DNA of 64,000 bases from Prochlorococcus sp. AG-436-E22 (GTDB lineage: Bacteria; Cyanobacteriota; Cyanobacteriia; PCC-6307; Cyanobiaceae). Positions 37,770 through 48,946 of this stretch are shown here, in pieces. The stretch lies in the NCBI GenBank assembly GCA_003212615.1, contig QCPG01000003.1, positions 1-64,000 on the forward strand, given 5' to 3'. Both the position numbers and the translations under genes were made by a program. The notes beneath the pieces were generated by a model, which saw only the letters and a program-made list of their open reading frames with translations, had not been told where the DNA came from and did no database searches. How positions within the stretch are numbered: position 1 is the first letter of the stretch; every line of letters starts with the position of its first letter.

Positions 37770-38354
37770 TTATTTGGATTGAATCAGTCCATAACCTCCA
37801 TGATTTCTCTTGTATATAACTTGAAGTTCATTATTTTTTTTATTTCGAAAAACATAAAAATCATGATCAATTAGATCTAATTGTTTTCTTGCTGCTTCTG
37901 ATGAAATTGGATTCATTTCAAAGTATTTATTTTTTATAGATGGCTCAGGAAGACTTGCTTCTATTCCTTCTTTAAGTAAAGCTTCATCTAAAAATCTTGA
38001 TTCCTTAGTTTCAATTGGGAAAGACTCTTTATTTTTAAATTGATTATTATGGATTGTTTTATTGTTTCTTTCTTTGTATTTACGTAATTTTCTACAAAGT
38101 TTATTTGAAACTAAATCAATGCTTGAGTATAGATTTTCAGTTTTCTCTTCTGCTCTAATTACAGTACCATTTGCAAAAATAGTAACTTCTGCAGTTTGGA
38201 AGGAGACTCTTGGATTTTTTTCTATTGAAAGGTGTATGTCGGCTTCTTTAACGATATCCTTATAGTGATGTGTTGCTTTTTCTATCTTTGCCTCAGTATA
38301 TTCTTTTAATGCTCCAGTGAGCTCAAGATTTTTCCCATGAATTAAAATTTTCAT
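37770..38354 (-). CDS. hpf: Ribosome hibernation factor HPF/LrtA (long form)
   Basis: MKILIHGKNLELTGALKEYTEAKIEKATHHY; C-terminal EAARKQLDLIDHDFYVFRNKKNNELQVIYKRNHGGYGLI. Confidence 0.93.
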   Translation of the reverse strand: MKILIHGKNLELTGALKEYTEAKIEKATHHYKDIVKEADIHLSIEKNPRVSFQTAEVTIFANGTVIRAEEKTENLYSSIDLVSNKLCRKLRKYKERNNKTIHNNQFKNKESFPIETKESRFLDEALLKEGIEASLPEPSIKNKYFEMNPISSEAARKQLDLIDHDFYVFRNKKNNELQVIYKRNHGGYGLIQSK

Positions 38355-38398
38355 AACAAATCTAAAAATATTTACTTACTTTCTAAATCTACTTAAAT

Positions 38399-39049
38399 AT
38401 GGTTAATAGAACAGCAATAATTAAACAACCTGATAATATTTCTTTTTTCAATGATGTTTATAAATTACAAAAAGAATATCAGGAGGCATTGATTGTAGAT
38501 AACTCTAACCCTGATTTTATTTGGATAGGTGAGCATCAACTTTGTTATACGTTGGGGAGAGGATCTAATTACGATAATTTATTATTTTCTTTGTATGATG
38601 ATAATTATGATGTTTTTAAGATTGATAGAGGAGGTGAGGCTACTTGTCATATGCCAGGACAATTAGTAACTTACTTGGTGTTAGATTTGAAAAATTTTAA
38701 TAAAGATTTAAATTGGTATTTAAGAAAAATTGAAGAAATTATTATAAAAATTCTTGGAACTTTTAAAATAGATAGTCATTCAAGAGAGGGGTTCACTGGT
38801 GTTTGGATAGGAAATAAGAAAATCGCTTCAATTGGAATTGGTTGTAAAAGATGGATTACAATAAATGGATTTTCAATCAATATTGACTGCGAATTAGAAA
38901 ACTTTAAAAAAATTGTTCCTTGCGGAATAGAAAATTGTCTTATGGCAAATATGATTGATTACAACAAAAATTTAAATATTCAAGAAGTCAAGAGAATTGT
39001 TAAAAAAATCATTCAGGAAGAATTTAATTTTGATTTTGTATCAAAATAG
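38399..39049 (+). CDS. lipB: Octanoyltransferase
   Basis: [61 protein letters not shown]. Confidence 0.94.
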   Translation: MVNRTAIIKQPDNISFFNDVYKLQKEYQEALIVDNSNPDFIWIGEHQLCYTLGRGSNYDNLLFSLYDDNYDVFKIDRGGEATCHMPGQLVTYLVLDLKNFNKDLNWYLRKIEEIIIKILGTFKIDSHSREGFTGVWIGNKKIASIGIGCKRWITINGFSINIDCELENFKKIVPCGIENCLMANMIDYNKNLNIQEVKRIVKKIIQEEFNFDFVSK

Positions 39050-39076
39050 AAATTAAAATTTCAAAATCAATTAAAT

Positions 39077-41020
39077 ATGGGTGATTTAGCATACTGGCCT
39101 TCAGCCAAACCTCTTTATAAAAAAGATAAATTTGCTAAAAATAGAGATTTTATTAAGAACCTTCATCATATAGATCAAATTTGGGAAAAATTAAAATTTA
39201 AATGTGGTGATACTTTAGCTGTTTGCGATTTAAGAGGGAAATACAAAGAAAAATTTTCTTATTCTGAGTTAGCTGATTTAATAACAAAAGTCTCTTTTTC
39301 TTTTGAAAATTATGGTTTAGTAAAGGGGGATGTAGTTACTGTAATATCTGAAAATTCTCCAAGGTGGCTAGTAGTTGATCAAGGCTTAATGCGTTTAGGA
39401 GCTATAAATGCAGTGAGAGGTATTAATTCTCCTTCAGTAGAATTAGACTATATTATTGAGCACTCTAATTCAGTAGGTCTAATAGTTCAATCAAAGGAGA
39501 TTTGGCTAAAGTTAAACAACAAAGAAGAATTAAAAAAAAGACTGAAATTTCTAATCAATTTAGAAGATGAACAATTTGAAAGTTTAATAAGTTGGAATCA
39601 ATTTATAAGAGCAGGAGAAAAAGTAAATTCAAAAAATAATATTTTTGAAAAATTTAATCCAAAGATTGATGATGTTGCTACTATTCTTTACACCTCAGGT
39701 ACAACAGGAAAACCCAAAGGTGTGCCCTTGACTCATGCAAATTTATTACATCAAATAATTAATTTAGCCTATATTGCTGATCCAGAACCTGGAACTTCTG
39801 TATTAAGCGTGTTACCTATCTGGCATTCTTATGAGAGAAGTGCTGAATATTTCTTTTTTTCATGTGGTTGTTCTCAGTACTATACAATTCCAAAATTCTT
39901 GAAAGATGATATTACACAAATAAAACCTGTTGTAATGGCGACTGTACCAAGACTATGGGAAGCTATACATGATGGTTTTTTTCAGGCGTTGAAAAAAATG
40001 CCTTCCAAGAAGCAAAAACTTATTAAGTTTTTGATAAGTAATAGTTCAGTTTTCAAAAGAAGCCTAAGAAAGATAAGAAATTTAGACATCACTCAAATAA
40101 CTTTAAAATCAAAAATTCCCTTACTGGTTTCTGTTATTGGCCGATACCCTCTACATAAATTATCGACTATTTTTTTATGGCCGAATATTCTTAGACAACT
40201 ATGCGGAGAGAAACTGAAATTTCCTATTAACGGCGGAGGTGCATTGCCAGAACATGTAGATCTTTTTTTTGAATCTTTAGGTATAGATGTTTTGGTGGGC
40301 TATGGACTTACAGAAACTAGTCCAGTATTAACTTGTAGGAGGAGAGAACTAAATGTTAGAGGATCATCAGGTCAGCCTCTAGCATTTACAGAAATAAAAA
40401 TAGTGAATGATAATAAAAAAAAGATTCTGAAGTTTAGAGAAGTCGGAAAAATTCTTGTTAAGGGACCACAAGTAATGAAAGGTTATCTTAATAATGAATT
40501 AGCTACAAAAGATGTTTTATCCAAGGATGGTTGGTTTGATACTGGTGATTTAGGTTTTCTAATACCAAATGGTTCTCTTTTTATAACAGGAAGAGCCAAG
40601 GATACAATAGTGCTATCAAGTGGTGAAAATATAGAACCGAATCCGCTTGAGACCGAAATCCTTAGTTCTGAATTTATTAATCAGATTCAACTATTAGGAC
40701 AAGATAAGAAATGTTTAACAGCCCTTGTAGTGCCTAATGTCGAATTGGTTAAAAACAAGTTTAAAGAAGAAGACCTTTCGAAATTAAACCTTAATAAGAA
40801 TATTGGTGCATTTTTTAAATCACAAATTAATAATTTGCTTAAAAGTCGATTAGGAGCTAGATCAGAAGAACAAATATTAGATTGTTATTTTGTTGAGCCC
40901 TTTACTTTGGAAAATGGTTTGTTAACACAAACTCTTAAACAAAAAAGAAAAGAAATAGAAAAAAAGTATTCATTACAAATAGAAAATATGTATGAAAACA
41001 AATTTAGTAAGAAAATTTGA
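39077..41020 (+). CDS. Long-chain acyl-CoA / acyl-ACP synthetase (AMP-forming)
   Basis: ILYTSGTTGKPKGVPLTHANL; GYGLTETSPVL; DGWFDTGDLGFL; GRAKDTIVLSSGENIEP. Confidence 0.94.
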   Translation: MGDLAYWPSAKPLYKKDKFAKNRDFIKNLHHIDQIWEKLKFKCGDTLAVCDLRGKYKEKFSYSELADLITKVSFSFENYGLVKGDVVTVISENSPRWLVVDQGLMRLGAINAVRGINSPSVELDYIIEHSNSVGLIVQSKEIWLKLNNKEELKKRLKFLINLEDEQFESLISWNQFIRAGEKVNSKNNIFEKFNPKIDDVATILYTSGTTGKPKGVPLTHANLLHQIINLAYIADPEPGTSVLSVLPIWHSYERSAEYFFFSCGCSQYYTIPKFLKDDITQIKPVVMATVPRLWEAIHDGFFQALKKMPSKKQKLIKFLISNSSVFKRSLRKIRNLDITQITLKSKIPLLVSVIGRYPLHKLSTIFLWPNILRQLCGEKLKFPINGGGALPEHVDLFFESLGIDVLVGYGLTETSPVLTCRRRELNVRGSSGQPLAFTEIKIVNDNKKKILKFREVGKILVKGPQVMKGYLNNELATKDVLSKDGWFDTGDLGFLIPNGSLFITGRAKDTIVLSSGENIEPNPLETEILSSEFINQIQLLGQDKKCLTALVVPNVELVKNKFKEEDLSKLNLNKNIGAFFKSQINNLLKSRLGARSEEQILDCYFVEPFTLENGLLTQTLKQKRKEIEKKYSLQIENMYENKFSKKI

Positions 41021-41058
41021 GTTGTTCTATCTATATTGAAAAGGTAATTTAATTTTTT

Positions 41059-41502
41059 ATGGAAACAAAAAACTCAATATCTATAAAGCGCTCAATAGCT
41101 ATTAAAGCTGTAGTTACACCAACTTGGAAGGAAGATGCTGAAAAAGAATTAAGTAAAGCAATTTCAAACATTGACCAGCAATTATCTCAACTTGAGCAGG
41201 AGGGGCAGCAAATAGTAAATAATATTAGATCCCAATCGGTTAATCCTTTAGATCCAAGAGTTCAAGAACAAGTTAGTCAAGTGCAACAACAAGTCGCAGA
41301 AAAACGAAATGAAATTGAAGAACAAAAAAGAAATCTACTTCAACAACAGAGTCAAGTTCGCGAATTAAAAATGGATGAAATTGTTGATCAAGGACAAGTG
41401 GATAGTTTCTGTGATGTCACTGTGGGCGACAATCTTATTGAAAAAATGCAAGTCTCCATAACTGTTAAAGATGGAGTTATTCAATCTATAGATAATAATT
41501 AA
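41059..41502 (+). CDS. YlqD-family coiled-coil protein
   Basis: 147 aa; AIKAVVTPTWKEDAEKELSKAI..LEQEGQQIVNNI... Confidence 0.7.
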   Translation: METKNSISIKRSIAIKAVVTPTWKEDAEKELSKAISNIDQQLSQLEQEGQQIVNNIRSQSVNPLDPRVQEQVSQVQQQVAEKRNEIEEQKRNLLQQQSQVRELKMDEIVDQGQVDSFCDVTVGDNLIEKMQVSITVKDGVIQSIDNN

Positions 41503-41720
41503 AGAGAAGATTTAGTATTTTTGATAAAAATAAGTAAATCTTAATTTCGAAAAGTTTTAAATTCTAATCGATCTAAATTATTACTTTCTTAAGTTTTAAG
41601 AGTTCCCACTGTGAACATGATTTCGTATAATTAAAACAAGAGTTTAAAGGGTTCTTAATCATAAAAACTTTAGGAAGTTTGGTAGAAATCCCTTAAAACT
41701 TATGCAATAACAATTTTCTT

Positions 41721-43088
41721 ATGTCTCACGAAATATTCATGCCTGCCTTGAGTTCTACTATGACGGAGGGCAAGATTGTGGAATGGTTGAAAAATCCAGG
41801 AGATAAAGTTGAAAGAGGTGAATCTGTCTTGGTTGTTGAATCTGACAAGGCAGATATGGATGTTGAATCTTTTCAAGATGGATATCTTGCGGCTGTTTTA
41901 ATGCCTGCCGGCAGCACTGCACCAGTAGGAGAGACTATTGGTCTTATTGTAGAAAATGAGGATGAGATAGCTGCTGTTCAAGAACAAAATAAAGGAAATC
42001 AACCCGAAGTTTCTAGCTCGGATCAACTTGCATTGGTAAGCAATAAAAATGAAGAAAAACCAGTGGTCCAAAGTGAAATTGTTGAAAAACAAGAAAAAGA
42101 AGTCGTATTAAAGAGTGAAAAGGCAGCCCCATCTTTTAATAGCGATCAAATTAATGCCGCTACAACTAATAGTTCTTCGAGGATAATTGCATCTCCAAGA
42201 GCTAAAAAACTAGCCTCTCAAATGGGTGTTGATTTAGCAAAAGTTCATGGATCTGGTCCGCACGGAAGGATTCAAGCCGATGATATTTTAAAAGCTAATG
42301 GCCAACCTGTTTCTATACCATGGATAGGAGAAGGTGGTTCTCCTGCAAGTATTCCTGGTTCAAATTTGGTAGTTGAAAGTAAACCAGAAACTTCAGGAAA
42401 TAGTTTTGGTAATCCTGGAGAAACAATTCAATTTAATACTCTTCAAAAAGCGGTAAATAAAAATATGGAATCTAGTTTAGATGTGCCATGTTTTAGGGTG
42501 GGATACTCCATCAACACAGATAAATTAGATAATTTCTACAAAAAAGTAAAACAGAACGGAGTGACTATGACTGCTTTACTAGTCAAGGCAGTTGCAAAGA
42601 CACTTAAGAAACATCCTCAAGTTAACTCAAGTTTTTCAGAAAATGGAATTTCTTATCCAGAAAATATAAATATTGCTGTTGCTGTAGCGATGGAAGATGG
42701 TGGACTAATAACTCCAGTTTTAAAAGAACCATGCAATACTGATTTGTTTGAATTGTCTAGGGCATGGAAAGATCTCGTAAAAAGATCAAGATCAAAACAA
42801 TTAGAACCTGATGAATACTCAACTGGAACCTTCACTTTATCTAACCTTGGGATGTTTGGAGTTGATAGATTTGACGCAATTCTTCCTCCAGGTACCGGTG
42901 CTATTTTAGCCATAGCATCATCGAAACCAACCGTTGTTGCTAATAGTGATGGTTCAATATCTGTTAAAAAAATAATGCAAGTCAATCTAACAGCTGATCA
43001 TAGAGTTATCTATGGAGCTGATGGAGCTTCATTCTTAAAAGACTTGGCTTCCCTAATTGAAGATGAGCCAGAGACTCTTGTCTCCTGA
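41721..43088 (+). CDS. pdhC: Pyruvate dehydrogenase E2, dihydrolipoamide acetyltransferase
   Basis: Lipoyl domain VESDKADMDVESF; E3-binding SPRAKKLASQMGVDLAKVHGSGPHGRI; catalytic LTADHRVIYGADGASFL. Confidence 0.95.
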   Translation: MSHEIFMPALSSTMTEGKIVEWLKNPGDKVERGESVLVVESDKADMDVESFQDGYLAAVLMPAGSTAPVGETIGLIVENEDEIAAVQEQNKGNQPEVSSSDQLALVSNKNEEKPVVQSEIVEKQEKEVVLKSEKAAPSFNSDQINAATTNSSSRIIASPRAKKLASQMGVDLAKVHGSGPHGRIQADDILKANGQPVSIPWIGEGGSPASIPGSNLVVESKPETSGNSFGNPGETIQFNTLQKAVNKNMESSLDVPCFRVGYSINTDKLDNFYKKVKQNGVTMTALLVKAVAKTLKKHPQVNSSFSENGISYPENINIAVAVAMEDGGLITPVLKEPCNTDLFELSRAWKDLVKRSRSKQLEPDEYSTGTFTLSNLGMFGVDRFDAILPPGTGAILAIASSKPTVVANSDGSISVKKIMQVNLTADHRVIYGADGASFLKDLASLIEDEPETLVS

Positions 43089-43094
43089 ATTTAA

Positions 43095-44219
43095 TTGATT
43101 TCTCAAATTAATAATGAAGAAAGAGATTATAAGCTTGAAGCTTATGATTATTTACTTGATTCTTCATTAATTGCTAGTAAACCTTCTGCAATTAGGCATG
43201 AATCAAGATTGATGATAGTTAGAAATAGTGTTTTAGAAGAAGACTGCTTAACTAATAAATTTACCAAGAATCTTTTAGATGAATTTAGAGAAGGCGATCT
43301 TGTAGTTGTAAACAATACTAAAGTAATGAAAGCTAGGTTAAAGGTTGAATTAGAAAATAAGACATTAGTCGAATTATTAGTTTTAGAAAGAGCCCATGAA
43401 TGTGTTTGGTTATGTTTGGCAAAGCCAGCGAAAAAGTTAAAAAAAAATAGAAAATTAAAATTAAAATCTCCTTTAGCACAAGATATTAATTTGATTGTTG
43501 ATGGGGTTGATGAAGAAACTGGAGGGAGATTTATTAAATTTCCGGAAAATATAACTTGTCTCAATTCAATGAATGACCTTCTTGATAAATACGGGGAAAT
43601 CCCACTCCCTCCTTATATAAAAAAATCCGAAGAAGAATCTTTTCATGAGAAAAGTTATCAAACTGAGTATGCAACTAATCCGGGGGCAGTTGCTGCACCA
43701 ACAGCTGGTTTACACTTAAGCAAAAGTCTTATTTCCAATCTAAAAAAAAAAGGAGTAATAATCTTACCGATAACTTTGCACGTGGGTTATGGAACATTCA
43801 AACCAATTGATCAAGAAGATTTAAGTAACTTAAAACTTCATAAAGAATGGGTAAGTGTTAATAAGGAAGTAGTGGAGGAAATAAAAAGAATAAAGAAAAC
43901 AGATAGAAGAATAATTGCTATTGGTACAACTAGCGTAAGAGCTCTTGAAAGTTGTTATTCTCACGAAATTAATGACTTTATTCCCATAGCGAAATACGTT
44001 GATTTAGTAATTAAGCCAGGTTATAAATTTAAGGTAGTTGATGGATTATTAACTAATTTTCATCTTCCTAAAAGTTCATTATTACTATTAGTAAGTGCAA
44101 TGATTGGTAGAGAAAGATTATTAGATTTGTATAAAAAAGCCATAAAAGAAAAATTTAGATTTTTCTCTTATGGCGATGCTATGTATATTTCACCAGATTC
44201 ATTACTGGAGAAAAAATAG
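43095..44219 (+). CDS. queA: tRNA preQ1(34) S-adenosylmethionine ribosyltransferase-isomerase
   Basis: YDYLLDSSLIASKPSAIRHESRLM; NPGAVAAPTAGLHLSKSL; HVGYGTFKPI; TTSVRALES; TNFHLPKSSLLLLVSA. Confidence 0.96.
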   Translation: MISQINNEERDYKLEAYDYLLDSSLIASKPSAIRHESRLMIVRNSVLEEDCLTNKFTKNLLDEFREGDLVVVNNTKVMKARLKVELENKTLVELLVLERAHECVWLCLAKPAKKLKKNRKLKLKSPLAQDINLIVDGVDEETGGRFIKFPENITCLNSMNDLLDKYGEIPLPPYIKKSEEESFHEKSYQTEYATNPGAVAAPTAGLHLSKSLISNLKKKGVIILPITLHVGYGTFKPIDQEDLSNLKLHKEWVSVNKEVVEEIKRIKKTDRRIIAIGTTSVRALESCYSHEINDFIPIAKYVDLVIKPGYKFKVVDGLLTNFHLPKSSLLLLVSAMIGRERLLDLYKKAIKEKFRFFSYGDAMYISPDSLLEKK

Positions 44220-44221
44220 AT

Positions 44222-45208
44222 TTAGGCTTTGACTGGTTCTTGAATGATTCCGCTTGGAACTTCAGTAAACATAATTGATGATAAATATCTCTCTGCTAAA
44301 TCAGGTAGAACAACTACAATAGTTTTTCCCGCATATTCATCTTGTTCAGCTAATCTAACAGCAGCAGCAGCAGCAGCTCCACAAGATATTCCAACTAATA
44401 GACCTTCTTCTTTTGCTAATCTAAGAGCCATCTCGATTGACTCGTCATTTGTTACCTGTTCAACCTTATCAACAATTGACAAGTCAAGGTTCTTAGGAAT
44501 AAATCCTGCTCCAATTCCTTGAATTTTATGTGGTCCAGATTTAACCTCTTCTCCATTCATTGTCTGTGTAATAACAGGACTATGTGAGGGTTCTACAGCT
44601 ACAGAAGTGATATTTTTGCCCTTCTCCTGCTTAATGTATCTTGAAACTCCTGTAATTGTACCACCAGTTCCAACCCCTGCGACTAAAACATCAATTTCAC
44701 CATCGCAATCATCCCAGATCTCTGGTCCAGTAGTTTTGAAATGAATTTCAGGGTTTGCTGGATTATCAAATTGACCTGGCATGAAATATTGAGAAGGATT
44801 ACTTTCTGCAATTTCTTTAGCCTTAGCTATTGCTCCAGGCATACCTTTAGATGCCTCTGTTAAAACAATTTCAGCACCCAACACTGCCATAACCCTTCTT
44901 CTTTCAATTGACATGGATTCTGGCATTGTAAGGATCAGTTTATAACCTCTTGCTGAAGCAGTAAAAGCTAGAGCAATTCCTGTATTTCCAGAAGTTGGCT
45001 CAACAATAGTTTTGTCTTTTGTAAGTTTCCCACTTTTCTCTGCATCCCAAATCATGTTTGCGCCAATCCTACATTTGACACTATAAGCGGGGTTTCTACC
45101 TTCAATTTTTGCAAGTACTGTAGCTTTCGCGTTTTTAGTAACTGATTTTAATTTTACTAATGGAGTGTTTCCAATAGCAAAACTGTTGTCCTCATAAATT
45201 TTTGCCAT
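44222..45208 (-). CDS. cysK: Cysteine synthase A
   Basis: [54 protein letters not shown]. Confidence 0.96.
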   Translation of the reverse strand: MAKIYEDNSFAIGNTPLVKLKSVTKNAKATVLAKIEGRNPAYSVKCRIGANMIWDAEKSGKLTKDKTIVEPTSGNTGIALAFTASARGYKLILTMPESMSIERRRVMAVLGAEIVLTEASKGMPGAIAKAKEIAESNPSQYFMPGQFDNPANPEIHFKTTGPEIWDDCDGEIDVLVAGVGTGGTITGVSRYIKQEKGKNITSVAVEPSHSPVITQTMNGEEVKSGPHKIQGIGAGFIPKNLDLSIVDKVEQVTNDESIEMALRLAKEEGLLVGISCGAAAAAAVRLAEQDEYAGKTIVVVLPDLAERYLSSIMFTEVPSGIIQEPVKA

Positions 45209-45292
45209 TTATATATTGAGAAAATATATTTTAATACTAACTATTATTCAGAAAAAGAGCATATAAGTTTCTATACGGTAAATACTAGGAAT

Positions 45293-46762
45293 TTAGAAAT
45301 TATTTAGGGCTTCAGAAAAGCTTTTCCATAATTGATCTTGGTCTTCTAATCCAACTGATACTCTAATAAGGTGCGATGGTATACCAAAACTTTCAGCCCA
45401 ATCCAACTCGTCATAATGAGCTAGTAAAACATAAGGACAAACTAGAGTAAATTTTGTACCTAAACTAGGTCCTTTAGATACTTGAAGAGAATCATAAAAT
45501 TTCTTAGCTTTTTTCAATCCTCCATTTAATTCAAATGATAATAAGCAGCCGTATCCTCCATTAGAAGTAAGTAAAGAATTAAAATTTGGACAATTTTCAG
45601 GATGGAAAATATTTTTAATCTCGCTATGGGTCTCTAATCTTTTTTTTAATTCTAAACATGCTTTATTTTGTTCAAAAACTCTTTGATTTACATCTCTACT
45701 AACTTTCTCTAGATAAACTGTATCTCCATCGGAAAGTGTTGGGAGATTAATCTCGTTTAATGCATTTCTAAATTGATCAATCCATTTGCTTTTTGGATTT
45801 AGTATTAATGATCCTGCAAGAATATCACCACTACCTGAAAAAATTTTTGTAAGTGAAGTAAAAACTATATCTGCATGTTCTAGGGAATTTATATTTAAAT
45901 TTGAACCAATTGTATCGTCAACAATTAAGGGAATATTTAACTTTCTTGCTATTTTTGAAATTTTTTTAATGTTTACACATTTGAGCATTGGATTACTCGG
46001 TAGTTCAATAATTAATGCTGATGGATTTATGCTTTTGATTTCTAATTCAATATCCTCGCAATTTTCTTCTGTAATTAACTTGGCTCCATGAAAGATATTC
46101 ATTGGTAATTTAAGTACATCTACATATGGAAAACCAATTTGGAGTGTTGGTTTAGCTGGAAATAATTTATATATGATTTCTAATGATGTATGCAATGCAG
46201 ACATTCCAGATGAAGTTAAGTGAATATCATTAGAGTTAATTTTTGTAGATTTAGAAATTCTATTTTTTATTCTTTGAGAACATTCATTTACGTAAGATTT
46301 TGGAGGGCAATCTTCAAGACCTAGTTCTACAGCGGCAGCCCTTGAAGATATGCCAAGACCAGTATGTTGCCAAAAAGATTTTGCATAAATACTTCCTTCT
46401 TTTTTAGTTATTAAGAGAGCTAAATTATCTCTTTTTTCTATTAATGAGAATTGTTCAGAAGTATTTCTATCAATGTATTTTTTAGCTTTAAAAGCTATCC
46501 TTTCATTAGGATATGGCCAGATACTTTTATTGTTGTAGTAATTTTCCTTTTTTACTTTTTCGCATAATCTTTTCACTATGGGGTTTAGCCCGAATCTTGG
46601 GTAAATGGACTTCAATAAATGCATGCATTCTTGATTTTTTTCCTCGTAATTTATTACATCATTCCAAGTTGGTAATGCTACAGAAACAGCATGAATACTA
46701 TCAGGAATAGAATATCCCAACTCTAAATTTTTCCATATAGGGTTTTTAAGTAAATCTCTCAA
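45293..46762 (-). CDS. Cystathionine gamma-synthase family PLP enzyme (489 aa, N-terminally extended)
   Basis: LIIELPSNPMLKC; LIVDDTIGSNLN; FTSLTKIFSGSGDILAGSLILN. Confidence 0.88.
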   Translation of the reverse strand: MRDLLKNPIWKNLELGYSIPDSIHAVSVALPTWNDVINYEEKNQECMHLLKSIYPRFGLNPIVKRLCEKVKKENYYNNKSIWPYPNERIAFKAKKYIDRNTSEQFSLIEKRDNLALLITKKEGSIYAKSFWQHTGLGISSRAAAVELGLEDCPPKSYVNECSQRIKNRISKSTKINSNDIHLTSSGMSALHTSLEIIYKLFPAKPTLQIGFPYVDVLKLPMNIFHGAKLITEENCEDIELEIKSINPSALIIELPSNPMLKCVNIKKISKIARKLNIPLIVDDTIGSNLNINSLEHADIVFTSLTKIFSGSGDILAGSLILNPKSKWIDQFRNALNEINLPTLSDGDTVYLEKVSRDVNQRVFEQNKACLELKKRLETHSEIKNIFHPENCPNFNSLLTSNGGYGCLLSFELNGGLKKAKKFYDSLQVSKGPSLGTKFTLVCPYVLLAHYDELDWAESFGIPSHLIRVSVGLEDQDQLWKSFSEALNNF

Positions 46763-46765
46763 TTT

Positions 46766-47929
46766 TCAGAATTTTTTTAAAGCAAATAATATGTCTGAGA
46801 TTAAATCGTTTGTTTCTTCACATCCAATCGATAATCTGACAAGAGCATCATCTATCCCTAAAAGATTTTTTGTTTCATCATCAATAGAAGCATGAGTCAT
46901 TGTTGCGGGGTGACAAATTAAACTTTCAACTCCTCCAAGGCTTTCTGCTAGCGAGAAATATTTGAGAGATTTGCAAAATTTAAAAGTATCCTCTTTTTTA
47001 AGATTTAATTTTATGGTGATCATCGAACCTCCAGAGCTCATTTGCGATTTTGCTAAATTAAATTGCGGATGTTTTTGATTAAAAGGATAAATTACTTTAC
47101 TAATTATTTTATGATTCTCTAATTCTTCAGAAATTAATTTTGCACTTTGCGTTTGTTGTTCGATTCTTAAAGGAAGAGTTTTTACTCCTCTGGTAATGAG
47201 CCAACTATCAAAGGGAGATGGTTGAAGCCCTAGAGCTTTTTGAGAGAAAAGCATCTTACTATTCCATACCTCATTATTTGTAAGTACTGCTCCACCAAGT
47301 GCATCACTATGTCCATTAATGAATTTTGTTGTGCTTACGAGTGATAGTGTTGCACCAAGGTCCAATGGTTTTTGAATAAGTGCCGTTGAAAAGGTGTTGT
47401 CCACAACTACTGGGATTTGTAGTTTATTAGCTTCATCACAAATCGCCTTAATATCAAGTACCTTCAAAAGTGGATTAGTTGGACTTTCTAGCCATATCAA
47501 GGTTGGCTCGAAGTATGAAATCTTTTTGATATTATTTTCGTTTGTAAAATCTGTGTATAAAACTTCTAGTCCAAATTTCTTGAAAACTTTTTCGAACATC
47601 CTCACTGTACAACCATAGAGATTTGACTCGCAGAGTATCTTGTCACCTGATTTTAGTGTTGATGAAATTGCAGTTACCGCGCTAATTCCAGATCCAAAAA
47701 CTGTACAGTATTTAGAATCTTCTATTGATTTAAGGACGCTTTCCAGAATTCTAAAGTTTGGATTGCCTGATCTTGTGTAGTCGAAATTATCTTTATTTCC
47801 ATGTTTGAAAGTAGATGTACAAAAAATAGGAGGCATAACGCATCCAGTTTCTTCTGCAAATGTTTCCCCATGGTGAATAGATAAGGTCTTAAAACCTGGC
47901 TTTTTTATATTATTTTCCTTATTTACCAT
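46766..47929 (-). CDS. metB: Cystathionine gamma-synthase / lyase (MetB/MetC family)
   Basis: YTRSGNPNFRILESVL; WLESPTNPLLKV; VDNTFSTALIQKPLDLGATLSLVSTTKFINGHSDALGG. Confidence 0.93.
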   Translation of the reverse strand: MVNKENNIKKPGFKTLSIHHGETFAEETGCVMPPIFCTSTFKHGNKDNFDYTRSGNPNFRILESVLKSIEDSKYCTVFGSGISAVTAISSTLKSGDKILCESNLYGCTVRMFEKVFKKFGLEVLYTDFTNENNIKKISYFEPTLIWLESPTNPLLKVLDIKAICDEANKLQIPVVVDNTFSTALIQKPLDLGATLSLVSTTKFINGHSDALGGAVLTNNEVWNSKMLFSQKALGLQPSPFDSWLITRGVKTLPLRIEQQTQSAKLISEELENHKIISKVIYPFNQKHPQFNLAKSQMSSGGSMITIKLNLKKEDTFKFCKSLKYFSLAESLGGVESLICHPATMTHASIDDETKNLLGIDDALVRLSIGCEETNDLISDILFALKKF

Positions 47930-47954
47930 TATTTTTAAAAATAAGAAGTAAATT

Positions 47955-47983
47955 AAATCACTCTTTTAAAAAATGAGTGATTT
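47955..47983 (-). terminator. Possible terminator hairpin after rpsD
   Basis: AAATCACTC ... GAGTGATTT 9-bp stem in the rpsD-CGS gap. Confidence 0.45.
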
Positions 47984-48005
47984 AATAATCCAAAGAAAAG
48001 TAGTA

Positions 48006-48614
48006 TTAAACTTTTCTTGAATAATATTCAACAACTAGTAGTTCGTTTATTTCAAGAGCAACCCACTCTCTATCGCATTTCCCATTTATTTTTCCCGTTA
48101 ATTTAGGTTTGTCTAAATCAAGATGAGGTGGAACATTTGCTAAACCAGGGAATTCTATATTACTTTCTACAAGGTTTTTGCTTGCTTTGTTTTCTTTAAT
48201 TCCGATTACATCGCCTGACTTGCATTGATAACCAGCAATATCAAGAACCTTTCCATTAACGGTTACATGGCCATGATTTACTAATTGTCTTGAGCCTGGA
48301 ATGGTCCCTCCAAAACCTAATCTAAAACAAACATTATCAAGTCTGTTTTCTAAAAGTCTTAGTAGGTTAGTTCCTGTAGATCCTTCTTGAGCTCTAGCTT
48401 TTTTTACATAACGTACTAGTTGTTTTTCAGAAACTCCATAATTAAACCTAAGTTTCTGCTTTTCTTCTAGACGAATTGCATATTCTGATCGCTTGCGACG
48501 GGCTTGGCCGTGCTGACCTGGAGGATTAGACTTCTTTGAAGCTTTCCTGGTGAGACCTGGTAGTTCTCCCAAGCGACGCGTAACCCTTAATCTGGGGCCG
48601 CGGTATCTTGACAT
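48006..48614 (-). CDS. rpsD: 30S ribosomal protein S4
   Basis: [24 protein letters not shown]...[29 protein letters not shown]. Confidence 0.98.
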   Translation of the reverse strand: MSRYRGPRLRVTRRLGELPGLTRKASKKSNPPGQHGQARRKRSEYAIRLEEKQKLRFNYGVSEKQLVRYVKKARAQEGSTGTNLLRLLENRLDNVCFRLGFGGTIPGSRQLVNHGHVTVNGKVLDIAGYQCKSGDVIGIKENKASKNLVESNIEFPGLANVPPHLDLDKPKLTGKINGKCDREWVALEINELLVVEYYSRKV

Positions 48615-48709
48615 AATCTTAAATTAAATAGAAATTTGCAATAAATTGGTTAATTGATTAAATTCAATTAAACTAATTACTACTGGAAATATTATTTTAC
48701 ATCATTAAA

Positions 48710-48946
48710 GTGTTCAAAACTATTAATAAATCAATTACTTCTATACTTCTTTTTATGATTTCGTTTTATCAAAAGTGGTTTTCTCCTTTTTTCGGACCAA
48801 GATGCAGATTTATTCCAAGTTGTAGTTCTTATGGATATGAGGCAATTACTAGACATGGTCCTTGGAAGGGAGGGTGGTTAACTTTAAGAAGATTAAGCAG
48901 ATGTCATCCTTTAACTCCCTGTGGATGTGACCCTGTGCCTGAATAA
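48710..48946 (+). CDS. yidD: Membrane protein insertion efficiency factor YidD
   Basis: FYQKWFSPFFGPRCRFIPSCSSYGYEAITRHGPWKGGWLTLRRLSRCHPLTPCGCDPVP. Confidence 0.97.
   Translation: MFKTINKSITSILLFMISFYQKWFSPFFGPRCRFIPSCSSYGYEAITRHGPWKGGWLTLRRLSRCHPLTPCGCDPVPE

Noticed and set aside
42653-43564. - strand ORFs 42653-42985 and 43148-43564
   Set aside because: Antisense of pdhC and queA
45786-47618. + strand ORFs 45786-46091, 46513-46710, 47394-47618
   Set aside because: Antisense of the two cystathionine gamma-synthase-family genes
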